Below are positions 19,014 through 28,537 of a stretch of 61,690 nucleotides of DNA, one piece after another; within the stretch, counting starts at the first letter, position 1; each line of letters opens with the position of its first letter. Below the pieces are notes generated by a model. That model was not told the origin of the DNA, searched no databases, and was given only the letters and a program-made list of their open reading frames with translations. The position numbers and the translations under genes are program-made. The stretch lies in contig CAMUGE010000011.1 in NCBI GenBank assembly GCA_947088345.1, positions 1 through 61,690 of the forward strand, in the 5' to 3' direction. The stretch comes from an uncultured Roseburia sp. Lineage in GTDB: Bacteria; Bacillota; Clostridia; Lachnospirales; Lachnospiraceae.

Positions 19014-19343
19014 ATGACTTCATTAAGCTGTTCGGCTGTTACCTGTATGTATAACAAGGACAGATACTGCTGTAAAGGCGACATTCATGTGGAAGGGCAG
19101 AGCGCAAAGAAAATGGAGGATACCTGCTGCGGCAGTTTTAAGGAGCGCGGGGAATCCATGAGTAATTCAGTGGGAAGCGCAAGCAGCAAAATTGACGTAT
19201 CCTGCGATGCATGCAGTTGTGTGCACAACGACAACAGGAAATGCAGCGCTGACCGCATCGGGATCACAGGGCCGAATGCCTGCAAATGTTCTGAAACAGA
19301 ATGCCATACGTTTGAATGCAGATGCGGCTGCAGGGGAATTTAA
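19014..19343 (+). CDS. DUF1540 protein with two cysteine-rich repeats
   Basis: Small protein of 109 residues built from two DUF1540 units. The first is CSAVTCMYNKDRYCCKGDI...CCGSF, the second CDACSCVHNDNRKCSADRIGITGPNACKCSETEC; both have the family's CxxxxCxxN/HxxxxCxA/K pattern, and the protein holds about 18 cysteines. Probably metal-binding; the biological role of DUF1540 is not known. Strong ribosome binding site GGAGG at about 19000. Between a rhomboid-like and a phospholipase-like gene, with no obvious functional link. Confidence 0.88.
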   Translation: MTSLSCSAVTCMYNKDRYCCKGDIHVEGQSAKKMEDTCCGSFKERGESMSNSVGSASSKIDVSCDACSCVHNDNRKCSADRIGITGPNACKCSETECHTFECRCGCRGI

Positions 19344-19450
19344 CAGCCGCTGTCTGGCCATGGCTGTATTGAAAAAGCTAATACAAATCTTTGGACAGGG
19401 AAACCGCTTTGGCGGACAACGTTCCCTGTCTTTACATAGAAAGGATTGAA

Positions 19451-20035
19451 ATGAGAAAGAAATCACATATTTCGCTGGCCCGTTATCTGGTCAGAAGTCT
19501 GAACGATGAAGAACTGAACAAACATAAGTTTTCCTTTTATCTGGGAAGCGTACTGCCTGATATCAAGCCGTCTTTTTTTTATAAACGGCATGAGATAGAA
19601 AAGACGTTTCCCCTTGTACAAAAACGGATCGGAAAGATGTATGAGCGTGGAGAACGTGGGAAAAAGAGAGATTTTCGTTTTTTTGTCAACCTTGGGCAGA
19701 TCAGTCACTATCTTGCCGATTATTTTACGTTCCCTCATAACAAAATTTATGACGGGGGGTTTCGCGGTCATTGCTCCTATGAGGAAAAACTCAAAAAAGA
19801 CCTGCGCAGTTATCTGAGAGAAAAAGGGAGCAAAGAGAACGGAGTAAAGGGGCAGCAATTTAAAAGCGTCAGGGCGCTGTGCAATTATATTGCCGGCGCA
19901 CATCAGGCGTATATCGGCAGAAAACATGACGTTGAAGATGATATTCGTCATATTGTGGAGGTAAATCACAGGGCGCTTGGCGGCATGATGCGTCTGTTTG
20001 GAAACCAGACGGGATCGAAAAAGAAAAGAAATTGA
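19451..20035 (+). CDS. Zinc-dependent phospholipase C family protein
   Basis: Protein of 194 residues matching the zinc-dependent phospholipase C/S1-P1 nuclease-like family found in Lachnospiraceae. Likely zinc ligands are in KSHISLARYL, LGSVLPDIKPS, QISHYLADYFTFPHN (HxxxD) and HCSYEEKL (H and E). There is no signal peptide, unlike secreted clostridial alpha-toxins, so it is probably intracellular. The open frame begins at 19391, but the ATG at 19451 follows AAAGGATTG and starts the conserved part. Last gene before the mraZ promoter region. Confidence 0.78.
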   Translation: MRKKSHISLARYLVRSLNDEELNKHKFSFYLGSVLPDIKPSFFYKRHEIEKTFPLVQKRIGKMYERGERGKKRDFRFFVNLGQISHYLADYFTFPHNKIYDGGFRGHCSYEEKLKKDLRSYLREKGSKENGVKGQQFKSVRALCNYIAGAHQAYIGRKHDVEDDIRHIVEVNHRALGGMMRLFGNQTGSKKKRN

Positions 20036-20084
20036 ATATAATCAGCTTGCAATTTTTTCCAAAGTGGGGTAAGATAAGGCTACC

Positions 20085-20131
20085 GAGTGGAGGAAAAGGG
20101 TGTGAAAGTGGTGTGAAATGGAATAAAGTGG
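20085..20131 (+). promoter_or_regulatory. MraZ-box-like direct repeats upstream of mraZ
   Basis: Purine-rich GTGG/AAAGTG hexamers recur with close to 10-bp period: GAGTGG 20085, AAAGGG 20095, AAAGTG 20105, GAAATG 20115, AAAGTG 20125; a further AAAGTG is at 20061. Known MraZ operators are short direct repeats of this type on one face of the helix, upstream of mraZ itself, so autoregulation of the division cluster is inferred. Confidence 0.65.
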
Positions 20132-20208
20132 TGGATAAGTTTATAACTTAGTGGATAACTGTATATTTCACACAAAATTTTCCACATTTTAAGGCAGGTG
20201 TTTGTATT

Positions 20209-20643
20209 ATGTTTATGGGAGAATACAATCACACAGTGGATGCGAAAGGCAGGCTGATAGTTCCGTCCAAATTCAGGGAGCAGTTGGGAGAGGAATTTGT
20301 GGTTACAAAGGGGCTGGATGGATGCTTATTTGTGTACACAAACTTAGAATGGCAGAATATGGAAGAAAAGTTTAAAAACATACCTATGACTTCAAAAGAT
20401 GCAAGAAAATTCTCCCGTTTTTTCTTTGCAGGAGCGGCAGGCGTAGAAATAGACAAACAGGGGAGGATTCTTCTTCCGCCGAATCTGCGCGAATATGCCA
20501 GCATACAAAAGGATGTGGTTTTGGCCGGTGTCTTAAACCGGATTGAGATCTGGGATAAGGACAGATGGCTTGAAAATACTTATGACGATGATGAAATGGA
20601 TGAGATCGCAGAGCATATGGCAGATTTGGGCTTCAGTATCTAG
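20209..20643 (+). CDS. mraZ: Transcriptional regulator MraZ
   Basis: First gene of the division and cell wall cluster, 144 residues. Two AbrB-like swapped-hairpin repeats are evident, each with its DxxGR motif: [17 protein letters not shown] and [17 protein letters not shown]. MraZ forms rings that bind direct repeats upstream of its own operon and modulates division gene expression. The ATG at 20209 follows AAGGCAGGTG; a second in-frame ATG two codons on (20215) is less likely. Twelve nt separate it from rsmH. Confidence 0.96.
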   Translation: MFMGEYNHTVDAKGRLIVPSKFREQLGEEFVVTKGLDGCLFVYTNLEWQNMEEKFKNIPMTSKDARKFSRFFFAGAAGVEIDKQGRILLPPNLREYASIQKDVVLAGVLNRIEIWDKDRWLENTYDDDEMDEIAEHMADLGFSI

Positions 20644-20654
20644 GAGGGATGTCA

Positions 20655-21602
20655 ATGGACTTTGTACATAAATCCGTACTTTTGGAGGAAGCAGTATCGA
20701 ATCTGAATATACGTCCTGACGGGATCTATATTGACGGCACGCTTGGCGGTGGCGGTCATTCCTCGGAAATTGCAAAGCGCTTAACGGGCGGCAGGCTGAT
20801 TGGAATCGATCAGGATGCGGACGCCATAAAAGCGGCCGGGGAGCGTCTTGCTGTTTATGGCGGCCGTGTGACTATCAGAAGAAACAACTATGCTAATATG
20901 AAAGAAGAAGCAGAGCAGCTTGGGATATGTTCGGTGGATGGGATTCTGCTTGATCTTGGAGTATCCTCGTTCCAGCTGGATACGGCAGAGCGTGGATTTA
21001 CCTACCGCAATCCAAATGCCCCGCTTGATATGCGAATGGATGACCGTATGGAAATGACGGCAGCCGATATTGTCAATCGTTACACTGAAACGGACTTATA
21101 CCGTGTCATACGTGATTATGGGGAGGATAAATTCGCAAAAAACATAGCAAAACATATTGTACTGGCAAGAGAGAGGACGCCGATTCAGACGGCGGGGGAA
21201 CTTACAGAGATTATACGGGCATCCATACCGATGAAAGTACAGCAGAGTGGGGGACATCCGGCAAAGCGCACGTTTCAGGCGCTGCGCATTGAGTTAAACC
21301 GAGAGCTCTCCGTACTGGAAGATGCGATTGATACGATGATCGGAATGTTAAACTCCGGCGGAAGACTCTGTATTATTACCTTTCACTCGCTGGAGGATCG
21401 CATTGTGAAGCTGAAATTTAAAACGAATGAAAATCCCTGTACCTGTCCGGCCGATTTTCCGGTGTGCGTATGTAAAAATAAGTCAAAGGGCAGAGTTGTG
21501 ACAAGAAAGCCGATTTTGCCAAAAGAGGACGAGCTTTTGGCAAATCCCCGCTCAAAGAGTGCAAAACTTCGCGTTTTTGAACGGATTTGCGGCGAAGATT
21601 GA
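20655..21602 (+). CDS. rsmH: 16S rRNA m4C1402 methyltransferase RsmH (MraW)
   Basis: Methylates N4 of C1402 in 16S rRNA. The 315-residue protein has the family hallmarks: [10 protein letters not shown] at the start, [17 protein letters not shown] (SAM binding), [28 protein letters not shown], and [12 protein letters not shown] near the end. Two in-frame ATGs compete; 20655 sits 6 nt after AGGAGGG and gives the usual N-terminus, so I prefer it to 20649. It lies between mraZ and ftsL, its normal place. Confidence 0.96.
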   Translation: MDFVHKSVLLEEAVSNLNIRPDGIYIDGTLGGGGHSSEIAKRLTGGRLIGIDQDADAIKAAGERLAVYGGRVTIRRNNYANMKEEAEQLGICSVDGILLDLGVSSFQLDTAERGFTYRNPNAPLDMRMDDRMEMTAADIVNRYTETDLYRVIRDYGEDKFAKNIAKHIVLARERTPIQTAGELTEIIRASIPMKVQQSGGHPAKRTFQALRIELNRELSVLEDAIDTMIGMLNSGGRLCIITFHSLEDRIVKLKFKTNENPCTCPADFPVCVCKNKSKGRVVTRKPILPKEDELLANPRSKSAKLRVFERICGED

Positions 21603-21624
21603 CGGCATAAATAGGAGGCATAAT

Positions 21625-22110
21625 ATGAGCACGCAAAAAAAGCGTAATTTTTATGTAGACGGAAATACGGTTCGCAGATTCAGCGCAGAACCGGATTACC
21701 GTGAGATACAAAAAGAGAGGGAACGGCGCACAAAGGAAGAGGAAGAGCGCAGAAAGAGGCGCCTTGCAAGGCACAACCGTGAGCGCGAGCTTCGGATGAG
21801 CAGAAGATATGTGATGTTCCTTATGATGGCGGTCGGCGTGTTCGGTGTTTTTGCAGCTGCCTATATCTATATTCAGTCAAATATAGCCGCGCATATGAGA
21901 GATATTTCCAGACTGGAAAATCAGATTAAAGACTTAAAGGCCGATAATGACGAGGCGTTAAAACGAATCAATATGTCGGTTGACTTAGACGCGGTAAAAA
22001 ACAGTGCGATCAATGAACTTGGAATGTCCTATGCGAGAGAGTCGCAGATAATTTACTACACAGTGGAAAACGACGATTATATGAATCAGTATGGCGAGAT
22101 TCCTGAATAG
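21625..22110 (+). CDS. ftsL: FtsL-like cell division protein
   Basis: Bitopic membrane protein of 161 residues. A long, highly charged cytoplasmic N-terminus (RRTKEEEERRKRRLARHNRERE) precedes one membrane helix (YVMFLMMAVGVFGVFAAAYIYI) and a short extracellular coiled coil with heptads (ISRLENQIKDLKADNDEALKRI). Sequence identity in FtsL is always weak; the call rests on topology and position between rsmH and the PBP gene. It would bind FtsQ/DivIB and DivIC and help activate septal synthesis. Start at 21625 behind AGGAGG; the frame opens at 21559 within rsmH. Confidence 0.85.
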   Translation: MSTQKKRNFYVDGNTVRRFSAEPDYREIQKERERRTKEEEERRKRRLARHNRERELRMSRRYVMFLMMAVGVFGVFAAAYIYIQSNIAAHMRDISRLENQIKDLKADNDEALKRINMSVDLDAVKNSAINELGMSYARESQIIYYTVENDDYMNQYGEIPE

Positions 22111-22127
22111 AAACAGAGGTAGTTTGA

Positions 22128-24293
22128 TTGGCGACGCGAAGAAAAAGAAGAAAATTACAGTTAAAGTTTTTAAAGCGGATGCAAAAGAAGCTGGTCGTCA
22201 TGTTTGTGGTCGTATCGTTGATGCTGATCGGACTAGTTGCGAGATTAATGTATATTGAGCATACCAGCGGAGAAAAATATGTAAAGATTGTACTGGCACA
22301 GCAGGGGTATGACAGCCAGACAATTCCCTACCAGCGAGGAGATATTGTGGATGCAAAAGGGACGATCTTTGCTACCAGTATCGCTGTCTACAATGTAATT
22401 CTCGACTGTTCGGTTATGACAAGCGACGACAAATATATCGACCCTACGATCTCTGCGCTCTGCACCTGTTTTCCGGATCTGGACAGAAATGAACTGTACA
22501 GTTATGCAAGAGAGCAGGAGGAGAGCAAATATATTATTTTAAAGAAAAAAATATCCTATGAGGAAATTCAGCCGTTTATCAGTTTGCAGGAGGAGGAAAA
22601 CGAGGACGGAGAACTGATCAATCCCAATATCAAAGGCGTCTGGTTTGAAAAAGAATATCAGCGGGAATACCCGCTCGGCTCGCTTGCAAGCGCGGTGGTC
22701 GGATTTACCACGACAGGAAATGTGGGTATTAACGGCCTTGAAAATTTTTACAATGACAGGTTAAACGGGCTTGACGGCAGACAGTACGGCTATTTAAATA
22801 ACGACAATGATTTTGAAAAGACGATCAAGCCGGCCATAAACGGAAATACGCTTGTTACAACAATTGACGCCAATATACAGACGGTTGTCGAGAAAAAAAT
22901 AGCGGAGTTTAACGAGGCGTACAGGGGAGCGTTTCGTACCGGCGACGATGGCGCTACGCATATTGGAGTACTGCTGATGGACCCGAATAACGGAGACGTT
23001 CTTGCAATGGCAAATTATCCGAACTATGATCTTAGCAATCCGAGGGATCTCTCGGCATACTATACGAGTGAACAGCTGGACGCAATGGAGGATGATGTAA
23101 AGCTTGACCTGCTGAATAAACTCTGGCAGAATTTCTGTACCACATATACATTTGAACCGGGATCGACAGCAAAGACTTTTACAATTGCGACAGGACTTGA
23201 GACGGGGGTGATGTCTGGCAGCGAGACATATTACTGCGACGGATTCGAGATGATGCCGGGCTATTCCAAGCCGATCCGCTGTGTCAGCCGCAGCGGACAT
23301 GGAATGGAGACAATCGCAGAGTCATTGATGAATTCCTGCAACGATGCGTTGATGCAGATGTCGTATGTGATCGGAGCAGAGGATTTTACAAGATACCAGC
23401 AGATTTTTGGATTCGGTCAAAAGACAAATATTGATTTACCGGGCGAAGCGCGGACAGATACGTTGATCTATACGCTGGAAAACATGACAAAGATTGACCT
23501 TGCTACTAATTCATTCGGTCAGAATTATAATACGACAATGATTCAGCTTGCAACTGCATTTTGTTCGCTTGTCAACGACGGTACGCTTTACCAGCCGCAT
23601 GTGGTAAAACGTATTGTAGATGAAAAGGGCAATACAATTGAGAATATTACGCCCACTGTACTACGTCAGACCGTTTCAAAAGCAACAGGAGATAAACTGA
23701 AAAGTTATATGCAGGATACGGTAGCGCTTGGCACCGGTAATACCGCAAAAGTAGACGGCTATTCTATGGGCGGCAAAACAGGTACGGCGCAGAAGAGAGG
23801 GCGTGACGGCGTCAATTACGTTGTTTCATTTATCGGCTTTGCTCCGGTGGAGGAGCCGAAGCTTGTGATCTATTGCGTAGTGGACGAGCCGAACGCAGAA
23901 GAACAGTACCACAGTACGTTTGCGCAAAATATTGCGCGGGAGATTTTGGAGGAAGTGCTTCCTTATTTAAATATCTATCGCGATGAGGAGGCAACAGGGT
24001 TGCACGCCGGTTGGGATATCAAGGGAGAGGAGTCTGGTCAGCAGGCTCTGACAGACATTGTCAACGGCGATGATACACAGGAAAACGGTCCGATCGAGGG
24101 AGAACTCGATGTGCCGGATACCGGTGACCGGCTCGAAGGAAACCGGCATGACGATTCCGCAGAGGCGGACGAAAACGGTGTTTCGATACCGGATGACGGT
24201 AATGCACCGGAGCCGGGAGGAGATACGCCGCCGGATGACGGGGAAGCAGGCGGGGATACGCCGCCGCAGGAGGGCGGCAATACACCGGAATAA
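22128..24293 (+). CDS. Penicillin-binding protein 2 (FtsI/PbpB class B transpeptidase)
   Basis: Class B PBP of 721 residues, the likely septal transpeptidase. One N-terminal membrane helix (LVVMFVVVSLMLIGLVARL), a dimerisation domain, then the transpeptidase domain with the active-site serine in EPGSTAKTF (SxxK), SCN in MNSCNDALMQ and KTG in GGKTGTAQ. The last 75 or so residues are an acidic, Pro/Gly-rich tail (DDGNAPEPGGDTPPDDGEAG) rather than PASTA domains. TTG start at 22128, 17 nt after ftsL, behind AGAGGT. A terminator-like hairpin separates it from a second PBP gene. Confidence 0.92.
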   Translation: MATRRKRRKLQLKFLKRMQKKLVVMFVVVSLMLIGLVARLMYIEHTSGEKYVKIVLAQQGYDSQTIPYQRGDIVDAKGTIFATSIAVYNVILDCSVMTSDDKYIDPTISALCTCFPDLDRNELYSYAREQEESKYIILKKKISYEEIQPFISLQEEENEDGELINPNIKGVWFEKEYQREYPLGSLASAVVGFTTTGNVGINGLENFYNDRLNGLDGRQYGYLNNDNDFEKTIKPAINGNTLVTTIDANIQTVVEKKIAEFNEAYRGAFRTGDDGATHIGVLLMDPNNGDVLAMANYPNYDLSNPRDLSAYYTSEQLDAMEDDVKLDLLNKLWQNFCTTYTFEPGSTAKTFTIATGLETGVMSGSETYYCDGFEMMPGYSKPIRCVSRSGHGMETIAESLMNSCNDALMQMSYVIGAEDFTRYQQIFGFGQKTNIDLPGEARTDTLIYTLENMTKIDLATNSFGQNYNTTMIQLATAFCSLVNDGTLYQPHVVKRIVDEKGNTIENITPTVLRQTVSKATGDKLKSYMQDTVALGTGNTAKVDGYSMGGKTGTAQKRGRDGVNYVVSFIGFAPVEEPKLVIYCVVDEPNAEEQYHSTFAQNIAREILEEVLPYLNIYRDEEATGLHAGWDIKGEESGQQALTDIVNGDDTQENGPIEGELDVPDTGDRLEGNRHDDSAEADENGVSIPDDGNAPEPGGDTPPDDGEAGGDTPPQEGGNTPE

Positions 24294-24302
24294 ACATATG
24301 TA

Positions 24303-24362
24303 TAACCTCGCAGAAGTTTGAATAAGATTTTAAGAATAAGAAAACTTTTGCGGGGTTTTTTA
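24303..24362 (+). terminator. Terminator-like hairpin abutting the next start codon
   Basis: CCTCGCAGAAGTTT (from 24306) pairs imperfectly with AAACTTTTGCGGGG (ending about 24354), followed by TTTTTT. The next gene starts at 24364, only about 2 nt after the T-run, so the hairpin's 3' arm also covers the place where its ribosome binding site should be. It could attenuate the downstream two thirds of the cluster. Confidence 0.6.
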
Positions 24363-24363
24363 T

Positions 24364-26100
24364 ATGGAAAAGGAACAAAAGGAGCTTCCATTTTATCGGA
24401 ATAAGACGATGCACCGGAAAAAAATATGGATTTTTTTTCTGGCCGTGTTTTTTATGATGACGTTTCTGATCGGAAGACTTGTCTATCTGATGGTTTTCTG
24501 CTCCGTCTATTATGGGCAGAAAGCGGAAGATCTGCATGAAAGGGAACGCGATATCAAGGCGGCGCGCGGACGTATCCTGGATGCAAATGGCGTGGTGTTG
24601 GCTACAAATAAATCCGTCTGTACGATTTCCGTGATCCACAGCCAGATTACAGACCCCGAGGCAGTCATCCATGCGCTTACAAAAGAGCTGGAATTGTCAG
24701 AGGAAAAGGTGCGAAAGCGTGTCGAAAAGGTCAGTTCCATAGAACGGATCAAGACAAATGTCGACAAAGAAGTCGGAGACAGGATACGTGCCTACGGACT
24801 TTCCGGTATTAAAGTAGACGAGGATTATAAGCGCTATTATCCATATGATACGCTTGCGTCAAAGGTGCTTGGATTTACCGGTGCGGACAATCAGGGAATT
24901 GTCGGGCTGGAAGTCAAATACGATGATTTTTTAAAGGGAGAAAACGGCAAGATACTTACATTGACCGATGCGCGTGGTGTCGAGATTGAAAATGCGGGTG
25001 AGACGCGGCTGGAGCCTGTTAACGGATATGACCTGTGTCTCTCGCTTGACTACAATATCCAGAAGTATTGTGAACAGGCCGCAGAGAAAGCATATATCAG
25101 GAAAGAAGCCGACAGTGTCTCCGTAATTGTGATGAATCCGAAAAACGGCGAAATTATGGCTATGGTAAACTATCCGGAGTTTAACTTAAACCAGCCGTTT
25201 CTGCTGAATATGGAATCGGACGCTACCGGAGACGAAAAACAGACATTATTGAATCAGATGTGGAGGAATCAATGTATCAGTGATACGTATGAGCCGGGTT
25301 CCACCTTTAAAATTATAACAGCGAGCGCAGCGCTTGAAAAAGGCGTTGTATCGCTGACCGATCAGTTTTACTGTCCGGGCTATAAGCTCGTGGAGGACCG
25401 GCGGATACGCTGCGCGCGAGTGACGGGACATGGTGCGGAAACGTTTGAGACAGGTATTATGAATTCGTGCAATCCTGTTTTTATCGAATTGGGAGAGCGC
25501 ATCGGAACAGACGATTTCTTTGCATATTTCAAACAGTTTGGACTTTTACAGAAGACAAATATAGATCTGCCGGGTGAGGCGGCCACCATTATGCATAAGC
25601 AGGAAAATGTGGGGCCTGTTGAACTTGCAACGATTTCGTTTGGGCAGTCATTCCAGATCACGCCGGTGCAGCTGGTAACCACCGTTTCTTCTATTATAAA
25701 CGGGGGCGTTCGTGTTACGCCGCACTTTGGCGTTTCGGTAAAAGATACTGACGGGAATTTAATCAAAGAATTTACTTACGAGACGACGGAAGGAATCTGT
25801 ACCTCAGAAACATCAGAGAAAATGCGCTATCTGCTTCAGCGCGTGGTGGACGACGGAGGCGGCAAAAATGCAAAAATAGAAGGGTATGCAATCGGCGGCA
25901 AGACAGCTACTTCGCAGACGCTGCCTCGAAGCGAGCACCGCTATATCTCTTCCTTTTTAGGCTTCGCACCAGCAGACGATCCAAAGGTGCTCGCCATAGC
26001 CATTATCAACAATCCTTCCGGCGTATACTATGGCGGAACGATCGCCGCCCCTGTGGTAAAAGAAATTATGGAAAACATCCTGCCATATCTTGATAATTGA
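24364..26100 (+). CDS. Penicillin-binding protein, SpoVD/FtsI-like
   Basis: Second class B PBP in the cluster, 578 residues: N-terminal membrane helix (WIFFLAVFFMMTFLIGRLVY), dimerisation domain, transpeptidase domain with EPGSTFKII (SxxK) and NSCNPVF (SxN). The third motif reads GGKTATSQ, that is KTA in place of the usual KTG. The missing C-terminal PASTA region and the tandem arrangement match the SpoVD/PbpB pair of spore formers, so a role in spore cortex is likely but not proven. The start lies directly behind a terminator-like hairpin and lacks a normal ribosome binding site; an internal ATG at 24409 would still leave the membrane helix intact. Confidence 0.88.
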   Translation: MEKEQKELPFYRNKTMHRKKIWIFFLAVFFMMTFLIGRLVYLMVFCSVYYGQKAEDLHERERDIKAARGRILDANGVVLATNKSVCTISVIHSQITDPEAVIHALTKELELSEEKVRKRVEKVSSIERIKTNVDKEVGDRIRAYGLSGIKVDEDYKRYYPYDTLASKVLGFTGADNQGIVGLEVKYDDFLKGENGKILTLTDARGVEIENAGETRLEPVNGYDLCLSLDYNIQKYCEQAAEKAYIRKEADSVSVIVMNPKNGEIMAMVNYPEFNLNQPFLLNMESDATGDEKQTLLNQMWRNQCISDTYEPGSTFKIITASAALEKGVVSLTDQFYCPGYKLVEDRRIRCARVTGHGAETFETGIMNSCNPVFIELGERIGTDDFFAYFKQFGLLQKTNIDLPGEAATIMHKQENVGPVELATISFGQSFQITPVQLVTTVSSIINGGVRVTPHFGVSVKDTDGNLIKEFTYETTEGICTSETSEKMRYLLQRVVDDGGGKNAKIEGYAIGGKTATSQTLPRSEHRYISSFLGFAPADDPKVLAIAIINNPSGVYYGGTIAAPVVKEIMENILPYLDN

Positions 26101-26164
26101 AGTAAAATACTTTATACTGGATAAATTATAGAAGATTTAGAGAAAATACATGAGGTGTTCGGTT

Positions 26165-27118
26165 ATGAATTTTAAAGTTTTGATCCCGGTAATACTTTCT
26201 TTTGCATTTAGCGCGCTGCTTGGGCCGATTGTTATTCCGTTTCTGCGCAGATTAAAAGTCGGCCAGACAGAGAGGGAGGAACTGAAATCCCATCTGAAAA
26301 AGACCGGAACGCCGACCATGGGAGGAATTATCATATTAGCGGCGATTGTACTGACATCGCTGTTTTACATCAAAGATTATCCGAATATCATACCGATCCT
26401 GTTTATGACAGTTGGATTTGGCGTGATCGGTTTTTTGGATGACTATTTAAAGGTTGTGCTGCACCGCAGTGACGGGCTTTTGGCGTGGCAGAAAATGTTG
26501 CTGCAGCTTGTGATTGCAACGGTGTATGCCGTATACATGACAGTATATTCGGATGTATCGCTCACAATGCTGATACCGTTTTCCGGAGGCAAATATCTTG
26601 ATATCGGATTTTTGGCGATCCCTGTCTTATATATTGCAATTATTGGTACGGTAAACGGAACAAATTTTACGGACGGACTAGACGGCCTTGCATCCAGTGT
26701 CACAATTATGGTTGCAACTTTTTTCTCTGTTGTCGCAGTCGGTTCAAATGCCGGGATTGAACCGATTACCTGCGCAGTAGTGGGGGCGCTGCTTGGCTTT
26801 CTTTTGTTTAATGTTTATCCGGCAAGCGTATTTATGGGGGATACAGGATCGCTTGCGCTGGGTGGTTTTGTCGTTTCGGCTGCATATGCGATGCAGATGC
26901 CGCTGTTTATCCTGATTGTGGGGCTTATTTATCTGGTAGAGGTGCTATCCGTTATGATTCAGGTGACCTATTTTAAAAGAACGGGCGGTAAACGAATTTT
27001 CCGAATGGCGCCGATTCATCATCATTTTGAGCTGGGCGGATGGTCGGAGACACGAGTGGTTGCAGTTTTTTCTATTACAACGGCGCTTCTTTGCATGATT
27101 GCGCTGCTTGCATTGTAA
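26165..27118 (+). CDS. mraY: Phospho-N-acetylmuramoyl-pentapeptide transferase MraY
   Basis: Integral membrane enzyme that joins UDP-MurNAc-pentapeptide to undecaprenyl phosphate, giving lipid I. The 317-residue protein has about ten membrane segments and the family motifs TMGGI, FLDDYLKV, NFTDGLDGLA (catalytic aspartates), GDTGSLALGG and APIHHHFELGGWSE. I start at 26165, 7 nt after GAGGTG; 26150 is the other ATG in frame. Its substrate would carry D-Ala-D-Ser if the ligase at 568 is active. Confidence 0.96.
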   Translation: MNFKVLIPVILSFAFSALLGPIVIPFLRRLKVGQTEREELKSHLKKTGTPTMGGIIILAAIVLTSLFYIKDYPNIIPILFMTVGFGVIGFLDDYLKVVLHRSDGLLAWQKMLLQLVIATVYAVYMTVYSDVSLTMLIPFSGGKYLDIGFLAIPVLYIAIIGTVNGTNFTDGLDGLASSVTIMVATFFSVVAVGSNAGIEPITCAVVGALLGFLLFNVYPASVFMGDTGSLALGGFVVSAAYAMQMPLFILIVGLIYLVEVLSVMIQVTYFKRTGGKRIFRMAPIHHHFELGGWSETRVVAVFSITTALLCMIALLAL

Positions 27119-27154
27119 ATATGATATTCTATGGAACAGAAAGGGTGGCTGCAT

Positions 27155-28522
27155 ATGGAGTTTACTGGAAGAAAAGGATTGGTGGCAGGTTCCGGTGTCA
27201 GCGGAATTGCCGCCGCAAAGCTTTTGCGTCAAAAGGAAATTGAATTTGTACTGTTTGACGCAAATAAGGAGCTTGATCTGGATGCGCTGCGTGCGCGTGC
27301 GCCTGTTTTTGCAAATACAGATGTGATATTGGGAGAGCTGACGGACGCCGATCTTGCCGAAATTGACTTTGCAGTGGTAAGTCCCGGTATCCCGACGGAT
27401 TCGGATGCAATAAATGTGATACGCGGCAACCAGATTCCGATCATCGGAGAGATTGAACTGGCGTTTCTGTTTTCGAAAGGTAAAATAGCCGCGATTACCG
27501 GTACAAACGGAAAGACAACAACAACGGCTCTGACGGGTGAGTTATTAAAAAGCTGTTTTTATGATGTGAAAGTAGTTGGTAATATCGGGATTCCGTATAC
27601 TTCAGTCGCAGCGCAGACAACGGACGATACGCTTATTGTGGCGGAGATCAGCAGCTTTCAGCTTGAAACGATACAGGATTTTGCGCCGGATGTCTCGGCC
27701 ATTTTAAATATTACACCCGATCATTTAGACCGGCACAAAACAATGGAATGTTACATAAAAACAAAAGAGAGCATTACAAAGAATCAGAAGCCGGACAGCG
27801 TATGCGTTTTAAATTACGAGGATGAGGCGCTGCGGGAATTTGGCGATTTTGCAGGGATAAAGGTTCTCTATTTCAGCAGCCGGCGTGTATTGGAGCAGGG
27901 ACTTTATCTGGACGGAAATGAGATATGCTATGCAGACGGGAATAGCATTCACACGATCATCCATACGGATGAGTTAAATATTTTGGGTGTGCATAATTAC
28001 GAAAATGTTATGGCAGCGTCGGCGATCGCGATCAGCTTTGGAGTTCCGGTGGAAAAAATTACCGAAGTTTTAAAACATTTTAAGGCTGTGGAACATAGAA
28101 TAGAATATGTGGCAGAGAGGAACGGCGTGAAATATTACAACGATTCCAAAGGAACAAATCCGGATGCCGCTATCAAAGGGATTCAGGCGATGAACCGTCC
28201 GACCTATCTGATTGGAGGGGGCTACGATAAACAGGCAGGATACGATGAGTGGATCGAGAGTTTTGACGGAAAAGTAAAGCAGCTGCTTTTGATCGGACAG
28301 ACAAAAGAAAAAATTGCACAAAGCGCCAGAGCGCATGGTTTTAACGATATTGTATTCTGTGACAGCTTAAAAGAAGCGGTGGAACTTGCAGGCGCCAATG
28401 CGTCGGAGGGCGACGCAGTCTTACTCTCTCCTGCCTGTGCAAGCTGGGGAATGTTTAAAAATTATGAAGAGCGCGGGCGCATGTTCAAGGAATATGTTTT
28501 CGGGCAGCAAAAAAAAGAGTAG
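27155..28522 (+). CDS. murD: UDP-N-acetylmuramoyl-L-alanine--D-glutamate ligase MurD
   Basis: Cytoplasmic Mur ligase adding D-glutamate to UDP-MurNAc-L-Ala. 455 residues: N-terminal UDP-binding Rossmann domain (GLVAGSGVSGIAAAKLL), central ATPase with GTNGKTTTTALTGELL, and ISSFQLETI, ILNITPDHLDRH and NDSKGTNPDAAIKGI in order. The start at 27155 follows AAAGGGTGG; an upstream ATG (27131) has no site. Between mraY and ftsW as usual. Confidence 0.96.
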   Translation: MEFTGRKGLVAGSGVSGIAAAKLLRQKEIEFVLFDANKELDLDALRARAPVFANTDVILGELTDADLAEIDFAVVSPGIPTDSDAINVIRGNQIPIIGEIELAFLFSKGKIAAITGTNGKTTTTALTGELLKSCFYDVKVVGNIGIPYTSVAAQTTDDTLIVAEISSFQLETIQDFAPDVSAILNITPDHLDRHKTMECYIKTKESITKNQKPDSVCVLNYEDEALREFGDFAGIKVLYFSSRRVLEQGLYLDGNEICYADGNSIHTIIHTDELNILGVHNYENVMAASAIAISFGVPVEKITEVLKHFKAVEHRIEYVAERNGVKYYNDSKGTNPDAAIKGIQAMNRPTYLIGGGYDKQAGYDEWIESFDGKVKQLLLIGQTKEKIAQSARAHGFNDIVFCDSLKEAVELAGANASEGDAVLLSPACASWGMFKNYEERGRMFKEYVFGQQKKE

Positions 28523-28537
28523 TGACCGGAGGTATGA

